NCBI GenBank assembly: GCA_002386585.1
Contig: DGIZ01000236.1
Span: forward strand, 1-8,072
DNA length: 8,072 nt
Source: Brevundimonas sp. UBA4609
GTDB lineage: Bacteria > Pseudomonadota > Alphaproteobacteria > Caulobacterales > Caulobacteraceae
Direction: 5' to 3'
A model generated the notes under the pieces. It was given only the letters and a program-made list of their open reading frames with translations, had not been told where the DNA came from and ran no database searches. The first letter of the stretch is position 1. Every line of letters begins with the position of its first letter. Made by a program: the position numbers and the translations under genes. This document shows positions 1-8,072 of the stretch, in pieces.

Positions 1-394
1 CGGCGTGCGGGTCGCCTTCGGTCGGCCCGCCCACGGGCGCCAGCCGGTCGGCCGGCACGATCGGCGCGCCCCAGGCCAGGGCCTCGAAATCGTTGATCAG
101 CCGGGCCGGATTGAGGCCCAGCGATTGGAGCTCCTTCTCCGACAGACGCCAGGGCGAGTTGGTCAGGTCGATGGCGCCGTCCGTGACCGGCCCGGCCACG
201 GCGATGACCCCGCCTGCGGGCTTGGTCGCGCAGTCGTCGAGGTAGGCCTGCACCCCCTGGAGAAAGGTCGGATAGGTCTCGGCTGGGAAGCTGTCGAAAT
301 GCTCGAGCCGAGGATGGCCGTCGACCATGCGGGCCAGGGCGAAGCGGGCGTTGGTTCCGCCGACGTCGCCTACCAATAGGGTCGCGTCCCTCAT
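1..394 (-). CDS. glk: Glucokinase (Glk family), 3' end beyond window
   Basis: Cytoplasmic ATP-dependent glucokinase that converts glucose to glucose 6-phosphate, feeding Zwf in the same cluster. The first 131 residues are visible and the frame is open to the left edge. Residues 9-20 read GDVGGTNARFAL, the glycine-rich ATP phosphate-binding motif of the Glk family (Pfam Glk rather than ROK). Residues 64-70 (IAVAGPV) with LTN at 77-79 and the segment LINDFEALAWG at 99-109 match glucose-site motifs; by analogy with the E. coli enzyme, Asp102 is the likely catalytic base. The start ATG is preceded by AAGGAG seven bases upstream. It lies 31 bases after the edd stop, so it is probably the last or a late gene of the zwf-pgl-edd-glk unit. 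The family is usually about 320 residues, so some 190 should lie outside the window. No oddities are seen in the visible part. Confidence 0.93.
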   Translation of the reverse strand, partial: MRDATLLVGDVGGTNARFALARMVDGHPRLEHFDSFPAETYPTFLQGVQAYLDDCATKPAGGVIAVAGPVTDGAIDLTNSPWRLSEKELQSLGLNPARLINDFEALAWGAPIVPADRLAPVGGPTEGDPHA

Positions 395-425
395 GCTTTC
401 TCCTTCGCGGGTTCTCCTGGCGGGT

Positions 426-2315
426 TCATGCGTCCACGGCGCGATCGACCAGGTTCGGATCGGGCGGGCCGTCGTCATGGCCGTTGGCTCCGATGGGCGA
501 GGCGAAGCAGACGCTGGCGCCTTCCTCCGCCGTCGACACCGTCTGACGGAAGGCGCCGAACAGTTCACGACCATAACCCCAGGACGAGCCTTCGGTATGG
601 GCGCGCGAGCGCTTCGCCGCCGGGCGTGCGTCCAGATCCTCGATCCCCACCGTGGTCAGCACTCCCGCCTCGGGGTCCAGCCGGATCACGTCGCCGTCGC
701 GGACGTAGGCCAGGGGGCCGCCGGCCAGGGCTTCGGGGCTGACATGGATGGCGGCGGGCGTCTTGCCGCTGGCGCCCGACATGCGGCCGTCGGTGACGAA
801 GGCGACCTTGAAGCCCTTGTCCTGCAGCACAGACAGGGCCGGCGACAGGCTGTGCAGTTCCGGCATTCCGTTGGCCTTGGGGCCCTGGAAGCGCAGCACC
901 AGCACCACGTCGCGATTCAGCCTGCCGTCCTTGAAGGCCTGCAAGGCGTCTTCCTGGGTCTCGAACACGGCGGCGGGGGCCTCGACGATGCGGTTCTCGG
1001 GCTTGACCGCCGAGACCTTGATCACCGCCCGTCCCAGATCGCCCTGCACCAGCCGCAGGCCCCCCTCGCGGTCGAACGGGTCCGAGGCGGGGCGCAGGAT
1101 GGTCAGGTCCAGACTCTCCTTCACCGTGTCGCGCCAGACCAGTTCGCCGTCCTCCAGCCGAGGCTCCTTGAAGTACGGCTCGAGCCCCTGACCCATGATG
1201 GTGGTCACGTCGGGATGCAGGTTCCCGGCCTCGACCAGTTCGCGGGTGACGAAGGCCACGCCGCCCGCCGCCTGGAAGGCGTTCACGTCGGCCGAACCGT
1301 TCGGATAGACCCGCGCCAGCAACGGCGTCACCGACGACAGCTGGTCCATGTCGGTCCAGTCGATCCGCACCCCCGCGGCTCGCGCCATGGCGACCAGGTG
1401 GATGGCGTGGTTGGTCGAGCCGCCGGTGGCCAGCAGGGCGACGATCATGTTGACGATGGTCTTTTCCGACACGACGTCAGCCATGCGCCCGCGTCCCTCG
1501 CGCGCCAGTTCGACGGCCCGCTGGGCCGCCGCCGCCGTCAGGGCGTCGCGCAGGCCGGTGTCGGGATGCACGAAGGCGGTCGAAGGCATGTGCAGCCCGG
1601 CGACCTCCATCATCATCTGGTTGGAGTTGGCCGTGCCGTAGAAGGTGCAGGTGCCGGGCGAATGATAGGAAGCGATCTCGCTCTTCAGCAGTTCGGCGCG
1701 GTCGATCAGGCCTTGGGCGTATTCGGCGCGGACGCGAGCCTTCTCGGCGTTGGGAAGGCCCGAGGGCATCGGCCCGGCCGGGGCGAAGACGACCGGCAGA
1801 TGGCCGAAGGCCAGGGCGCCCATGAACAGCCCCGGCACGATCTTGTCGCACACGCCCAGCATCAGGGCGGCGTCGAACGCATCGTGGGTCAGGGCCACCC
1901 CCGTCGACATGGCGATGACGTCGCGGCTGAACAGGCTCAGCTCCATGCCGGGCCGCCCTTGCGTGACGCCGTCGCACATGGCCGGGGTTCCGCCCGCCAC
2001 CTGCGCCGTGGCGCCGACCTCGCGCGCGGCCTGACGGATAACCTCCGGAAAGCGCTCGAACGGCTGATGCGCCGACAGCATGTCGTTATAGGCGGTGACG
2101 ACGCCGAGATTGGGCTGGGTCCCGGTCATGGCCGTCAGCTTGTCGGCCACGGTCTGGCCCGCAAAGGCGTGGGCCCAGTTGGCGCAGGACAGCTTGCCCC
2201 GCCCCGGCCCCGATCCCGTCGTCGCGTCCATGCGGCGCAGATAGTCGGCGCGGGTTTTGCGGCTGCGTGCGACGATGCGGGCGGTGACCTCGGCCACCAC
2301 AGGATTGAGCGCCAT
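426..2315 (-). CDS. edd: 6-phosphogluconate dehydratase
   Basis: Entner-Doudoroff dehydratase that converts 6-phosphogluconate to 2-keto-3-deoxy-6-phosphogluconate; a cytoplasmic iron-sulfur enzyme of the IlvD/Edd family. From the ATG it has 629 residues. The three cysteines expected to hold the cluster are visible: Cys114 in [10 protein letters not shown], Cys156 in GVCDKIVPG and Cys223 in [25 protein letters not shown] (294-307) and the later [10 protein letters not shown] and [12 protein letters not shown] segments are also family signatures. The start is ambiguous: the sequence GTGATG offers GTG at 2318 or ATG at 2315. GGAGG at 2323-2327 lies seven bases from the ATG and four from the GTG, so I chose ATG. 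Either choice overlaps the pgl TGA, implying translational coupling. After the point where E. coli Edd ends (…CITF, here VCF) there is a hydrophilic tail of about 25 residues, rich in Asp, Pro and Gly. Dihydroxy-acid dehydratase is less likely given the neighbours and the Edd-specific motifs. Confidence 0.96.
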   Translation of the reverse strand: MALNPVVAEVTARIVARSRKTRADYLRRMDATTGSGPGRGKLSCANWAHAFAGQTVADKLTAMTGTQPNLGVVTAYNDMLSAHQPFERFPEVIRQAAREVGATAQVAGGTPAMCDGVTQGRPGMELSLFSRDVIAMSTGVALTHDAFDAALMLGVCDKIVPGLFMGALAFGHLPVVFAPAGPMPSGLPNAEKARVRAEYAQGLIDRAELLKSEIASYHSPGTCTFYGTANSNQMMMEVAGLHMPSTAFVHPDTGLRDALTAAAAQRAVELAREGRGRMADVVSEKTIVNMIVALLATGGSTNHAIHLVAMARAAGVRIDWTDMDQLSSVTPLLARVYPNGSADVNAFQAAGGVAFVTRELVEAGNLHPDVTTIMGQGLEPYFKEPRLEDGELVWRDTVKESLDLTILRPASDPFDREGGLRLVQGDLGRAVIKVSAVKPENRIVEAPAAVFETQEDALQAFKDGRLNRDVVLVLRFQGPKANGMPELHSLSPALSVLQDKGFKVAFVTDGRMSGASGKTPAAIHVSPEALAGGPLAYVRDGDVIRLDPEAGVLTTVGIEDLDARPAAKRSRAHTEGSSWGYGRELFGAFRQTVSTAEEGASVCFASPIGANGHDDGPPDPNLVDRAVDA

Positions 2316-3043
2316 CACTCGGCCTCCGTCCAGAACACTTCAAGGGGGGCGTTCGCCGCGATCAGGGCGGCGATGGGGTTTACGGCGGGATCGCCCGCCG
2401 CCTCGCGCTCGAATACGGCGCGCTTCTTTGCCCCGGTCAGGGCCAGCACCACACACCGCGCCGAGACCAGCCAGGGCAGGTTAAGCGTCAGCCGCTCCTG
2501 CGGCGGCGCCGCGCCGTCACGCCCGGAGGGCACGCCGTAGACGGCCGGCTTCAGACCCGGCGTCAGCAGGGTCGTCAGCGTCGGACTGCCGGGGAACATG
2601 GAGCAGATGTGTCCGTCCTCCCCCATGCCCAGCAGGACGGCGTCCAGGCGATTGTTTTCCAGTTCGACGGTCAGTTCATGGGTCGCGAGCGCCGCAGCAC
2701 GATCCACCGTCACGGCGGAGCGGAACAGGGGCAGGAACTCCGCGCCCTTGGCCTGACCTTTCAGCAGCGTGCGTTTGAGCAGGGCGGCGTTTGAGGCAGG
2801 CGAGGTTTCCGGCACATAGCGCTCGTCCACCAGGGTAACGAAGGTGTGCTGCCAGGCGGAATAAGAGCGCAGTTTGGACAGGCGTTGATAGATCGGTTCC
2901 GGTGTAGAACCTCCGGCGCCGGCGAATACCGCCCAGCCGTTCTGCGTCGGGTCGCGCAAGCCTTCCTCAAGTGCTGTCGCCAACTGGTCGGCCGCGGCAT
3001 CGGCCCATACGTCGAGGGTGGGGAAAGTCTGGATGGCCGTCAT
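2315..3043 (-). CDS. pgl: 6-phosphogluconolactonase
   Basis: Hydrolyses 6-phosphoglucono-1,5-lactone, the product of Zwf, to 6-phosphogluconate for Edd; cytoplasmic, of the DevB/NagB-like fold. It has 242 residues, normal for the family. Visible signatures are [13 protein letters not shown] (40-52, sugar-phosphate loop), LVDERYVP (71-78) and [20 protein letters not shown] (134-153, with the conserved GxGxDGH active-site element). The start ATG has GGAG seven bases upstream. A longer in-frame version from 3094 would only add repeat-derived residues, so I rejected it. The stop overlaps the edd start (TGATG). Upstream, a 151-base gap filled by an inverted repeat separates it from zwf. A short reading frame crossing that gap ends in ATGA on this gene's start codon, so coupling to zwf may be preserved through the repeat. 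Confidence 0.95.
   Translation of the reverse strand: MTAIQTFPTLDVWADAAADQLATALEEGLRDPTQNGWAVFAGAGGSTPEPIYQRLSKLRSYSAWQHTFVTLVDERYVPETSPASNAALLKRTLLKGQAKGAEFLPLFRSAVTVDRAAALATHELTVELENNRLDAVLLGMGEDGHICSMFPGSPTLTTLLTPGLKPAVYGVPSGRDGAAPPQERLTLNLPWLVSARCVVLALTGAKKRAVFEREAAGDPAVNPIAALIAANAPLEVFWTEAE
2323..2327 (-). promoter_or_regulatory. Shine-Dalgarno deciding the edd start
   Basis: GGAGG on the minus strand, inside the last codons of pgl. It is seven bases from ATG 2315 and only four from GTG 2318, which favours the ATG. Because it lies within translated pgl sequence, access to it should depend on ribosomes finishing pgl. Confidence 0.6.
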
Positions 3044-3194
3044 GATACCTCTCCGCTCATCCCCGCGGAGGCGGGGACCCAGTGAGAACCACATGCGTGA
3101 CCTTCAGATTGAAGCGTCGCCCAGCCCTCAGCGGTGCAGATGAAGCCAAAGAACTGGGTCCCCGCCTCTGCGGGGATGAGCGGGGGGCGGAGGA

Positions 3195-3198
<4 letters not shown>
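3040..3198 (-). other. 52-codon bridging mini-ORF across the repeat
   Basis: An open frame of 52 codons plus stop that begins at ATG 3198, overlapping the zwf stop as ATGA, and ends at TGA 3042-3040, overlapping the pgl start as ATGA. It runs through the whole inverted repeat with no internal stop. It is too short for most gene finders. The predicted peptide begins MILRPPLIPAEAG and ends [13 protein letters not shown]; the termini come from the two repeat arms. The ribosome-binding sequence ahead of it is weak (GGA about seven bases upstream). No known function or domain is recognised. It may be a translational bridge whose product does not matter, or a chance open frame. The exact double overlap, shared with the frame at 5322-5486, is why I list it. 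Confidence 0.4.
3053..3183. repeat. Paired REP-like inverted repeat filling the zwf-pgl gap
   Basis: Bases 3053-3083 are the reverse complement of 3153-3183 with one mismatch in 31, separated by 69 bases. Each arm holds its own seven-base-pair hairpin: TCCCCGC/GCGGGGA at 3060-3066 with 3071-3077, and the same at 3159-3165 with 3170-3176, both with four-base loops. The architecture is that of two REP-like units in opposite orientation (BIME-like), able to form either two small hairpins or one long stem. The middle also holds CTTCA-GAT-TGAAG (3102-3114). The left arm touches the pgl Shine-Dalgarno region. In pgl sense, no T-run follows either hairpin, so it is not a classic terminator. Translations of this family (for example WVPASAGMSG) are familiar from spurious small ORFs in G+C-rich proteobacteria, including Caulobacterales. 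Effects on mRNA stability or polarity are inference. Confidence 0.85.
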
Positions 3199-4649
<1,451 letters not shown>

Positions 4650-4695
4650 CTAGGGCCTCCCTCGCAGAAGATCGGCCCGCCAAGCGAGACCGTAG
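4650..4695 (-). other. hisIE-zwf junction, no terminator seen
   Basis: The 46 bases between the hisIE stop and the zwf start hold the zwf Shine-Dalgarno (GGAGG) and an in-frame TAG directly before the zwf ATG. A weak CTCGC/GCGAG pairing with a long loop is present, but no T-run follows it. Unlike the other his junctions there is no start/stop overlap. This is where the two pathway clusters meet. I see no convincing -35/-10 pair, but alphaproteobacterial promoters are hard to read by eye. Confidence 0.4.
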
Positions 4696-5322
4696 TCAGC
4701 CAGAGTGATTGGCCGGTTCCGCCCGCCGGGCCAAGACGTCCAGCACGTCCTGAAACACCATGTGACGGGCGTGCAGAAGCACCAGCAGGTGATAGATCAA
4801 ATCCGCCGCCTCACTGGCGAGTTCCGTATTATCTCCCGCCGCCCCGGCCAGAGCCGTTTCGACCCCCTCTTCGCCGACCTTCTGCGCTGCGCGTTTGGGG
4901 CCTTGCGCGATCAGGCGCGCGGTCCAGCTGTCGTTGGGATCGGCCTGGGCGCGGACATGGATGGTGCGCTCCAGCCGGCCGACGCGGCCGAGCCCCGGCG
5001 CGTCCTCGTCGCCGAAGCAGCTGATGCGGTTCAGGTGGCAGGCGTTGCCGACCGGGCGCACCTTCACCACCACGGCGTCGCCGTCGCAGTCGGGCGTCAC
5101 CGAGACGACGTTGAGGAAATCCCCCGACGTCTCGCCCTTGCGCCACCGCCCGCCGCGCGAGCGCGAGAAGAAGGTCGCCTGCCCGCTGTCCAACGTCTCC
5201 TTCAGCGCCGCCTCGTCCATATAGGCGAGGGTCAGCACCTGCAGGGTGTCGGCGTCCTGCACCACGGCGGGGATCAGGCCGCCGCCTTTGGCGAAGTCGA
5301 TGGATTGAAGGTCGAGGTTCAT
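4696..5322 (-). CDS. hisIE: Bifunctional phosphoribosyl-AMP cyclohydrolase / phosphoribosyl-ATP pyrophosphatase
   Basis: Catalyses two successive cytoplasmic steps of histidine synthesis: removal of pyrophosphate from phosphoribosyl-ATP (HisE domain), then opening of the adenine ring of phosphoribosyl-AMP (HisI domain). It has 208 residues. The N-terminal HisI domain (about 1-108) shows FFSRSRGGRWRKGETSG (51-67), the metal-binding run DCDGD (78-82), and Cys79, Cys95 and Cys102, the expected zinc ligands. The C-terminal HisE domain (about 115-200) shows AQKVGEEGVETALA (146-159) and EAADLIYHLLVLL (171-183). Two adjacent ATGs are possible, at 5325 and 5322. GGAG lies seven bases from the second and four from the first, so I chose 5322. 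The fused form and several motifs (GETSG-FLNVVS, QKVGEEGVETALA) are close to the enterobacterial HisI(E). Most alphaproteobacteria I know have separate hisI and hisE. The gene's ribosome-binding site lies inside a repeat hairpin. Confidence 0.94.
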   Translation of the reverse strand: MNLDLQSIDFAKGGGLIPAVVQDADTLQVLTLAYMDEAALKETLDSGQATFFSRSRGGRWRKGETSGDFLNVVSVTPDCDGDAVVVKVRPVGNACHLNRISCFGDEDAPGLGRVGRLERTIHVRAQADPNDSWTARLIAQGPKRAAQKVGEEGVETALAGAAGDNTELASEAADLIYHLLVLLHARHMVFQDVLDVLARRAEPANHSG

Positions 5323-5325
5323 CAT

Positions 5326-5348
5326 CCTTCTCCCCTTGTGGGAGAAGG
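5326..5348 (-). promoter_or_regulatory. Hairpin containing the hisIE ribosome-binding site
   Basis: In the hisIE mRNA this stretch folds as CCTTCTCCC, loop ACAAG, GGGAGAAGG, followed at once by ATGATG. The purine-rich 3' half of the nine-base-pair stem is the only plausible Shine-Dalgarno sequence for hisIE. A free mRNA could therefore hide it. A ribosome translating the bridging frame at 5322-5486 would unwind it. The fold is read from complementarity; the regulatory effect is inference. Confidence 0.5.
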
Positions 5349-5469
5349 TGGCTCGCGCAGCGAGACGGATGAGGGGGAGGCCAGCCCCGCCCTCGATCCT
5401 CGCGCTTGCGGCCACAGCCCCCTCATCCGAGCGCCTCCGGCACCCACCTTCTCCCACGAGGGGAGAAGG
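5326..5469. repeat. Long inverted repeat filling the hisF-hisIE gap
   Basis: Bases 5326-5351 are the reverse complement of 5444-5469 with one mismatch in 26. An inner pair, 5366-5377 and 5418-5429 (CGGATGAGGGGG and its complement), matches over 12 bases. Each outer arm is itself a hairpin with a nine-base stem CCTTCTCCC/GGGAGAAGG: 5326-5334 with 5340-5348, and 5447-5455 with 5461-5469, both with five-base loops. The segment GGGAGAAGGTGGCTCGCGCAG followed by GCGAGACGGATGAGGGGG belongs to a palindromic repeat family I recognise as widespread in G+C-rich proteobacterial genomes. It is a different family from the repeat at 3053-3183. It breaks an otherwise overlapping chain of his genes. No target duplication longer than the ATGA at both ends is evident. 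Confidence 0.85.
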
Positions 5470-5482
5470 AAACCGATGGTCG

Positions 5483-6246
<764 letters not shown>

Positions 6247-6250
<4 letters not shown>

Positions 6251-6981
6251 GGGGCGACGGCTTTCAGCGCCTCGGCCACGGTGAAACGGCCGGTATAGAG
6301 GGCGCGGCCGGTAATGGCGCCGGCGCAACCGATCGCCTTGGCGGCGGTCAGGTCGTCCAGATCCGCCACCCCGCCCGAGGCCTGGATCTCCAGCTCAGGC
6401 CGACGGCGAACGGCCTCGGACAGAAGGTCCTGGTTCAGGCCGGTCAGGGCGCCGTCGCGACCGACGTCCGTGATCAGGATATGGCGCAGCATCCCGACCG
6501 GATAGCGCTCCAGCACGCTCCACAGATCCACGCCCGACGACTGGGTCCAGCCCTTCAGGGCGGGCACGGGCAGGCCGTCCTCGTAGCGGACGTCCAGGGC
6601 CAGGGCGATGGCTTCGGGGCCGAACTGCTCCAGCCACTTCAGCACCAGATCCGTATCGGTGACGGCCAGCGAGCCGATGACGACGCGGCTGATTCCGGCC
6701 CCCAGCAGGTGCTCGATATCCTTTTCCGAGCGGACGCCGCCGCCCGACTGGACCTTGATGTCCACGGCCTGGGCCATGTCGCCGATCAGCGCATACTGGC
6801 GCGCCTCGCCCGCCTGCGCCCCGTCCAGGTCGATGACGTGAATCCACTCGGCCCCCTCGGCGGTGAAGGCCGCCAGCCGGTTGGCGGGATGGGAGTCATA
6901 GCGGGTCACGTGATTGAAATCGCCGTGCAGAAGGCGAACCGCATGGCCGTCGATCAGATCAATGGCGGGATAGATGATCAC
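6247..6981 (-). CDS. hisA: ProFAR isomerase (HisA)
   Basis: Isomerises ProFAR to PRFAR by an Amadori rearrangement, providing the substrate of HisF-HisH; cytoplasmic TIM barrel homologous to HisF. It has 244 residues, normal for the family. The start is GTG at 6981, overlapping the hisH stop as GTGA, with GGAG eight bases upstream; the translated N-terminus [11 protein letters not shown] fits the conserved family start. Catalytic residues are Asp8 (AIDLIDG) and Asp130 (LALDVR); TDVGRDGALTG (171-181) supplies another conserved active-site Asp. Phosphate-binding loops are SGGGVRS (79-85) and ASGGV (201-205) with TGRAL (224-228). The run RYEDG…ALKGWTQSSGV resembles the enterobacterial HisA middle section. 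A longer frame extending to 7224 overlaps hisH entirely and was rejected. The stop is coupled to hisF by ATGA. Confidence 0.95.
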
Positions 6982-7595
6982 GCGGGCAACTCCAGGAAGT
7001 TCTTCAGAATACGCGCGCCGAGCGCGGCCGAGCGTTCCGGGTGGAACTGGCAGCCCCAGCGGTTGGCGCTGTTGACCATGGCGGGCACGGCGACGCCGTA
7101 GTCGGCGGCGGCGAGGGTCGCCGGACCGTCGGGGCAGACATAGCCGTGGACGAAATAGGCCCAGTCGCCGTCTTTCACGCCGTCCAGCAGCGGGTCGTCG
7201 CGACGGGTCGTCAGACGGCTCCACCCCATGTGCGGCGAGGGGCGTGAAGGGGCGGGAAGGATGGCTTCGACCCGGCCGGGGATCAGGCCCAGAAGGTCGG
7301 CGCCTCCATTCTCAGCATCCTCGTCCTCTGCGCTGGCGTCGAACAGCAGCTGCTGGCCCAGGCAGACGCCCAGCAGGGGGCGCTGAAACCGGCGCAGCGG
7401 TTCGATCAGGTCCAGCGCCTTCAGCCGCTGCATGGCGTAACCGGCCGCGCCGACGCCGGGCAGGATGATCCGCTCGGCCTCGTCCACATCGGCCGGGTCG
7501 TCGGTGATCCGCACCCGCGCGCCCAGCCGTTCCAGCGCGAACCGCACCGAGGCCACATTGCCCGAGCCGTAACCGATCAGGGTGACCTCGCTCAC
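6978..7595 (-). CDS. hisH: Imidazole glycerol phosphate synthase, glutaminase subunit
   Basis: Class I glutamine amidotransferase that releases ammonia from glutamine and channels it into the HisF barrel; cytoplasmic, acting as a heterodimer with HisF. It has 205 residues. The catalytic triad is visible: Cys78 in [10 protein letters not shown], with His185 and Glu187 in [12 protein letters not shown] (47-50) supplies the oxyanion strand. PHMGW (121-125) and YFVHGY (147-152) are HisH signatures that separate it from TrpG and PabA. An acidic stretch at about 88-100 slightly lengthens the loop after the nucleophile. The start is GTG at 7595, overlapping the hisB stop as GTGA, with only a weak AAGGG upstream, which fits translational coupling. 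FHPERS followed by [11 protein letters not shown] matches the E. coli type (FHPERS, LLKNFLEM) rather than the usual alphaproteobacterial FHPEKS form. Confidence 0.95.
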   Translation of the reverse strand: MSEVTLIGYGSGNVASVRFALERLGARVRITDDPADVDEAERIILPGVGAAGYAMQRLKALDLIEPLRRFQRPLLGVCLGQQLLFDASAEDEDAENGGADLLGLIPGRVEAILPAPSRPSPHMGWSRLTTRRDDPLLDGVKDGDWAYFVHGYVCPDGPATLAAADYGVAVPAMVNSANRWGCQFHPERSAALGARILKNFLELPA

Positions 7596-8072
7596 AGCAC
7601 GCCCTTGGTGCTGGGCACCACATCGCCCTCGACGCGGATGGCCTGACGCAGCGCGCGACCCAGCGCCTTGAACACGGCCTCGGTCTTGTGGTGGTCGTCG
7701 TCACCGGTGACGCGGACGTGGACCGCCGCGCCCAGATTCTCGGCCAGCGACCGCACGACGTGCGCCGTCAGGTCGGTGCGGTAATCGCCCAGCATCGGCG
7801 TCGCGAACGTCCCCTCGAACACCGGATAGGGCCGCCCCGACAGGTCGATGGAGACGGACGCCTCGGCCTCGTCCATCGGCAGGACGAAGCCGTAGCGGCC
7901 GATGCCGCGCCGCTCGCCCAGCGCCTGTTTCAACGCCTGGCCCAGAGCAATGGCGCAATCCTCGATCGTGTGGTGCGGGTCGATGTGCAGGTCGCCTTCG
8001 CACGCCAGGCGGATGGAGAACCCGCCGTGCGCCGCCACCTGTTCGATCATGTGGTCGAAGAAGCCGACGCCG
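7592..8072 (-). CDS. hisB: Imidazoleglycerol-phosphate dehydratase (HisB), 5' end beyond window
   Basis: Dehydrates imidazole glycerol phosphate to imidazole acetol phosphate; a manganese enzyme of the cytoplasm. Only the last 159 residues are visible; the frame is open to the right edge. The ATG at 8050 is internal, since GVGFFDH precedes it in frame and belongs to the conserved FFDHM motif. Metal-binding histidine motifs are present: [16 protein letters not shown] and DDDHHKTEA. The end, [18 protein letters not shown], is typical. [16 protein letters not shown] and the RQAIRVEGD ending resemble the dehydratase half of the bifunctional E. coli and Xanthomonas HisB ([18 protein letters not shown]). 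An N-terminal histidinol-phosphatase domain may therefore lie outside the window, but this cannot be seen. The stop is coupled to hisH by GTGA. Confidence 0.95.
   Translation of the reverse strand, partial: GVGFFDHMIEQVAAHGGFSIRLACEGDLHIDPHHTIEDCAIALGQALKQALGERRGIGRYGFVLPMDEAEASVSIDLSGRPYPVFEGTFATPMLGDYRTDLTAHVVRSLAENLGAAVHVRVTGDDDHHKTEAVFKALGRALRQAIRVEGDVVPSTKGVL

Noticed and set aside
327..2540. Plus-strand open frame of 737 codons opposite edd and part of pgl
   Set aside because: It mirrors the codon structure of G+C-rich edd. The peptide is a Gly/Arg/His/Gln-rich string without domains, and edd on the other strand has full family motifs.
3044..3094. N-terminal extension of pgl by 17 residues starting at 3094
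   Set aside because: The added residues (GPRLRGDE type) are repeat-derived, while the ATG at 3043 has a good Shine-Dalgarno and fits the family start.
3060..3176. Rho-independent terminator between zwf and pgl
   Set aside because: The G+C-rich hairpins are not followed by a T-run in the direction of transcription, and pgl continues the pathway immediately downstream.
5326..5457. N-terminal extension of hisIE starting at 5457
   Set aside because: The extension is entirely inverted-repeat sequence and has no HisI homology; the ATGs at 5325/5322 fit the family start.
5326..5469. CRISPR array or IS element
   Set aside because: There are only two inverted arms with no regular direct repeats or spacers, and no transposase frame; it fits a small palindromic repeat element.
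6251..6328. N-terminal extension of hisF starting at 6328
   Set aside because: It lies inside the 3' end of hisA; ATG 6250 puts the catalytic Asp at residues 11 and 130 exactly as in the family.
6982..7224. Long N-terminal extension of hisA starting at 7224
   Set aside because: It lies wholly inside hisH in another frame and is Arg-rich shadow sequence; GTG 6981 gives the conserved HisA N-terminus.

Overview
The window is a compact, G+C-rich (about two thirds by eye) proteobacterial chromosome segment. Every supported gene lies on the minus strand, so transcription runs from the right edge to the left. In that order the genes are hisB (5' end cut off), hisH, hisA, hisF, hisIE, then zwf, pgl, edd and glk (3' end cut off). 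The order zwf-pgl-edd-glk and the protein signatures recall Caulobacter-type Entner-Doudoroff clusters. The palindromic repeat families between genes are also common in Caulobacterales. A Caulobacterales member such as Brevundimonas is my best guess, held with moderate confidence. A xanthomonad-like gammaproteobacterium is the main alternative, because the his proteins look gammaproteobacterial.

Right part (4696-8072): late histidine biosynthesis. hisB, hisH, hisA and hisF are linked by four-base start/stop overlaps (GTGA, GTGA, ATGA), so their translation is probably coupled. HisH and HisF form the glutamine-dependent synthase that makes the imidazole ring. HisA supplies its substrate, HisIE does the two steps before HisA, and HisB acts after the ring is made. 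The gene order and the fused HisIE match the enterobacterial operon.

Left part (1-4649): upper Entner-Doudoroff pathway. Glk makes glucose 6-phosphate, Zwf oxidises it, Pgl opens the lactone, and Edd dehydrates 6-phosphogluconate to KDPG. The aldolase gene eda is not in the window. zwf begins only 46 bases after hisIE and no convincing terminator separates them, so the two pathways may share read-through transcription.

The most unusual structure is in the two larger gaps, zwf-pgl (151 bp) and hisF-hisIE (157 bp). Each is filled by a different long inverted repeat. In both cases a 52- or 54-codon reading frame crosses the whole repeat. It starts at an ATG overlapping the upstream stop (ATGA) and ends at a TGA overlapping the downstream start (ATGA). 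This suggests palindromic elements inserted exactly at start/stop overlaps, probably duplicating ATGA, while keeping ribosomes moving through the operon. No tRNA, rRNA, CRISPR, IS transposase or clear promoter was seen, and no gene-free stretch exceeds 300 bases.
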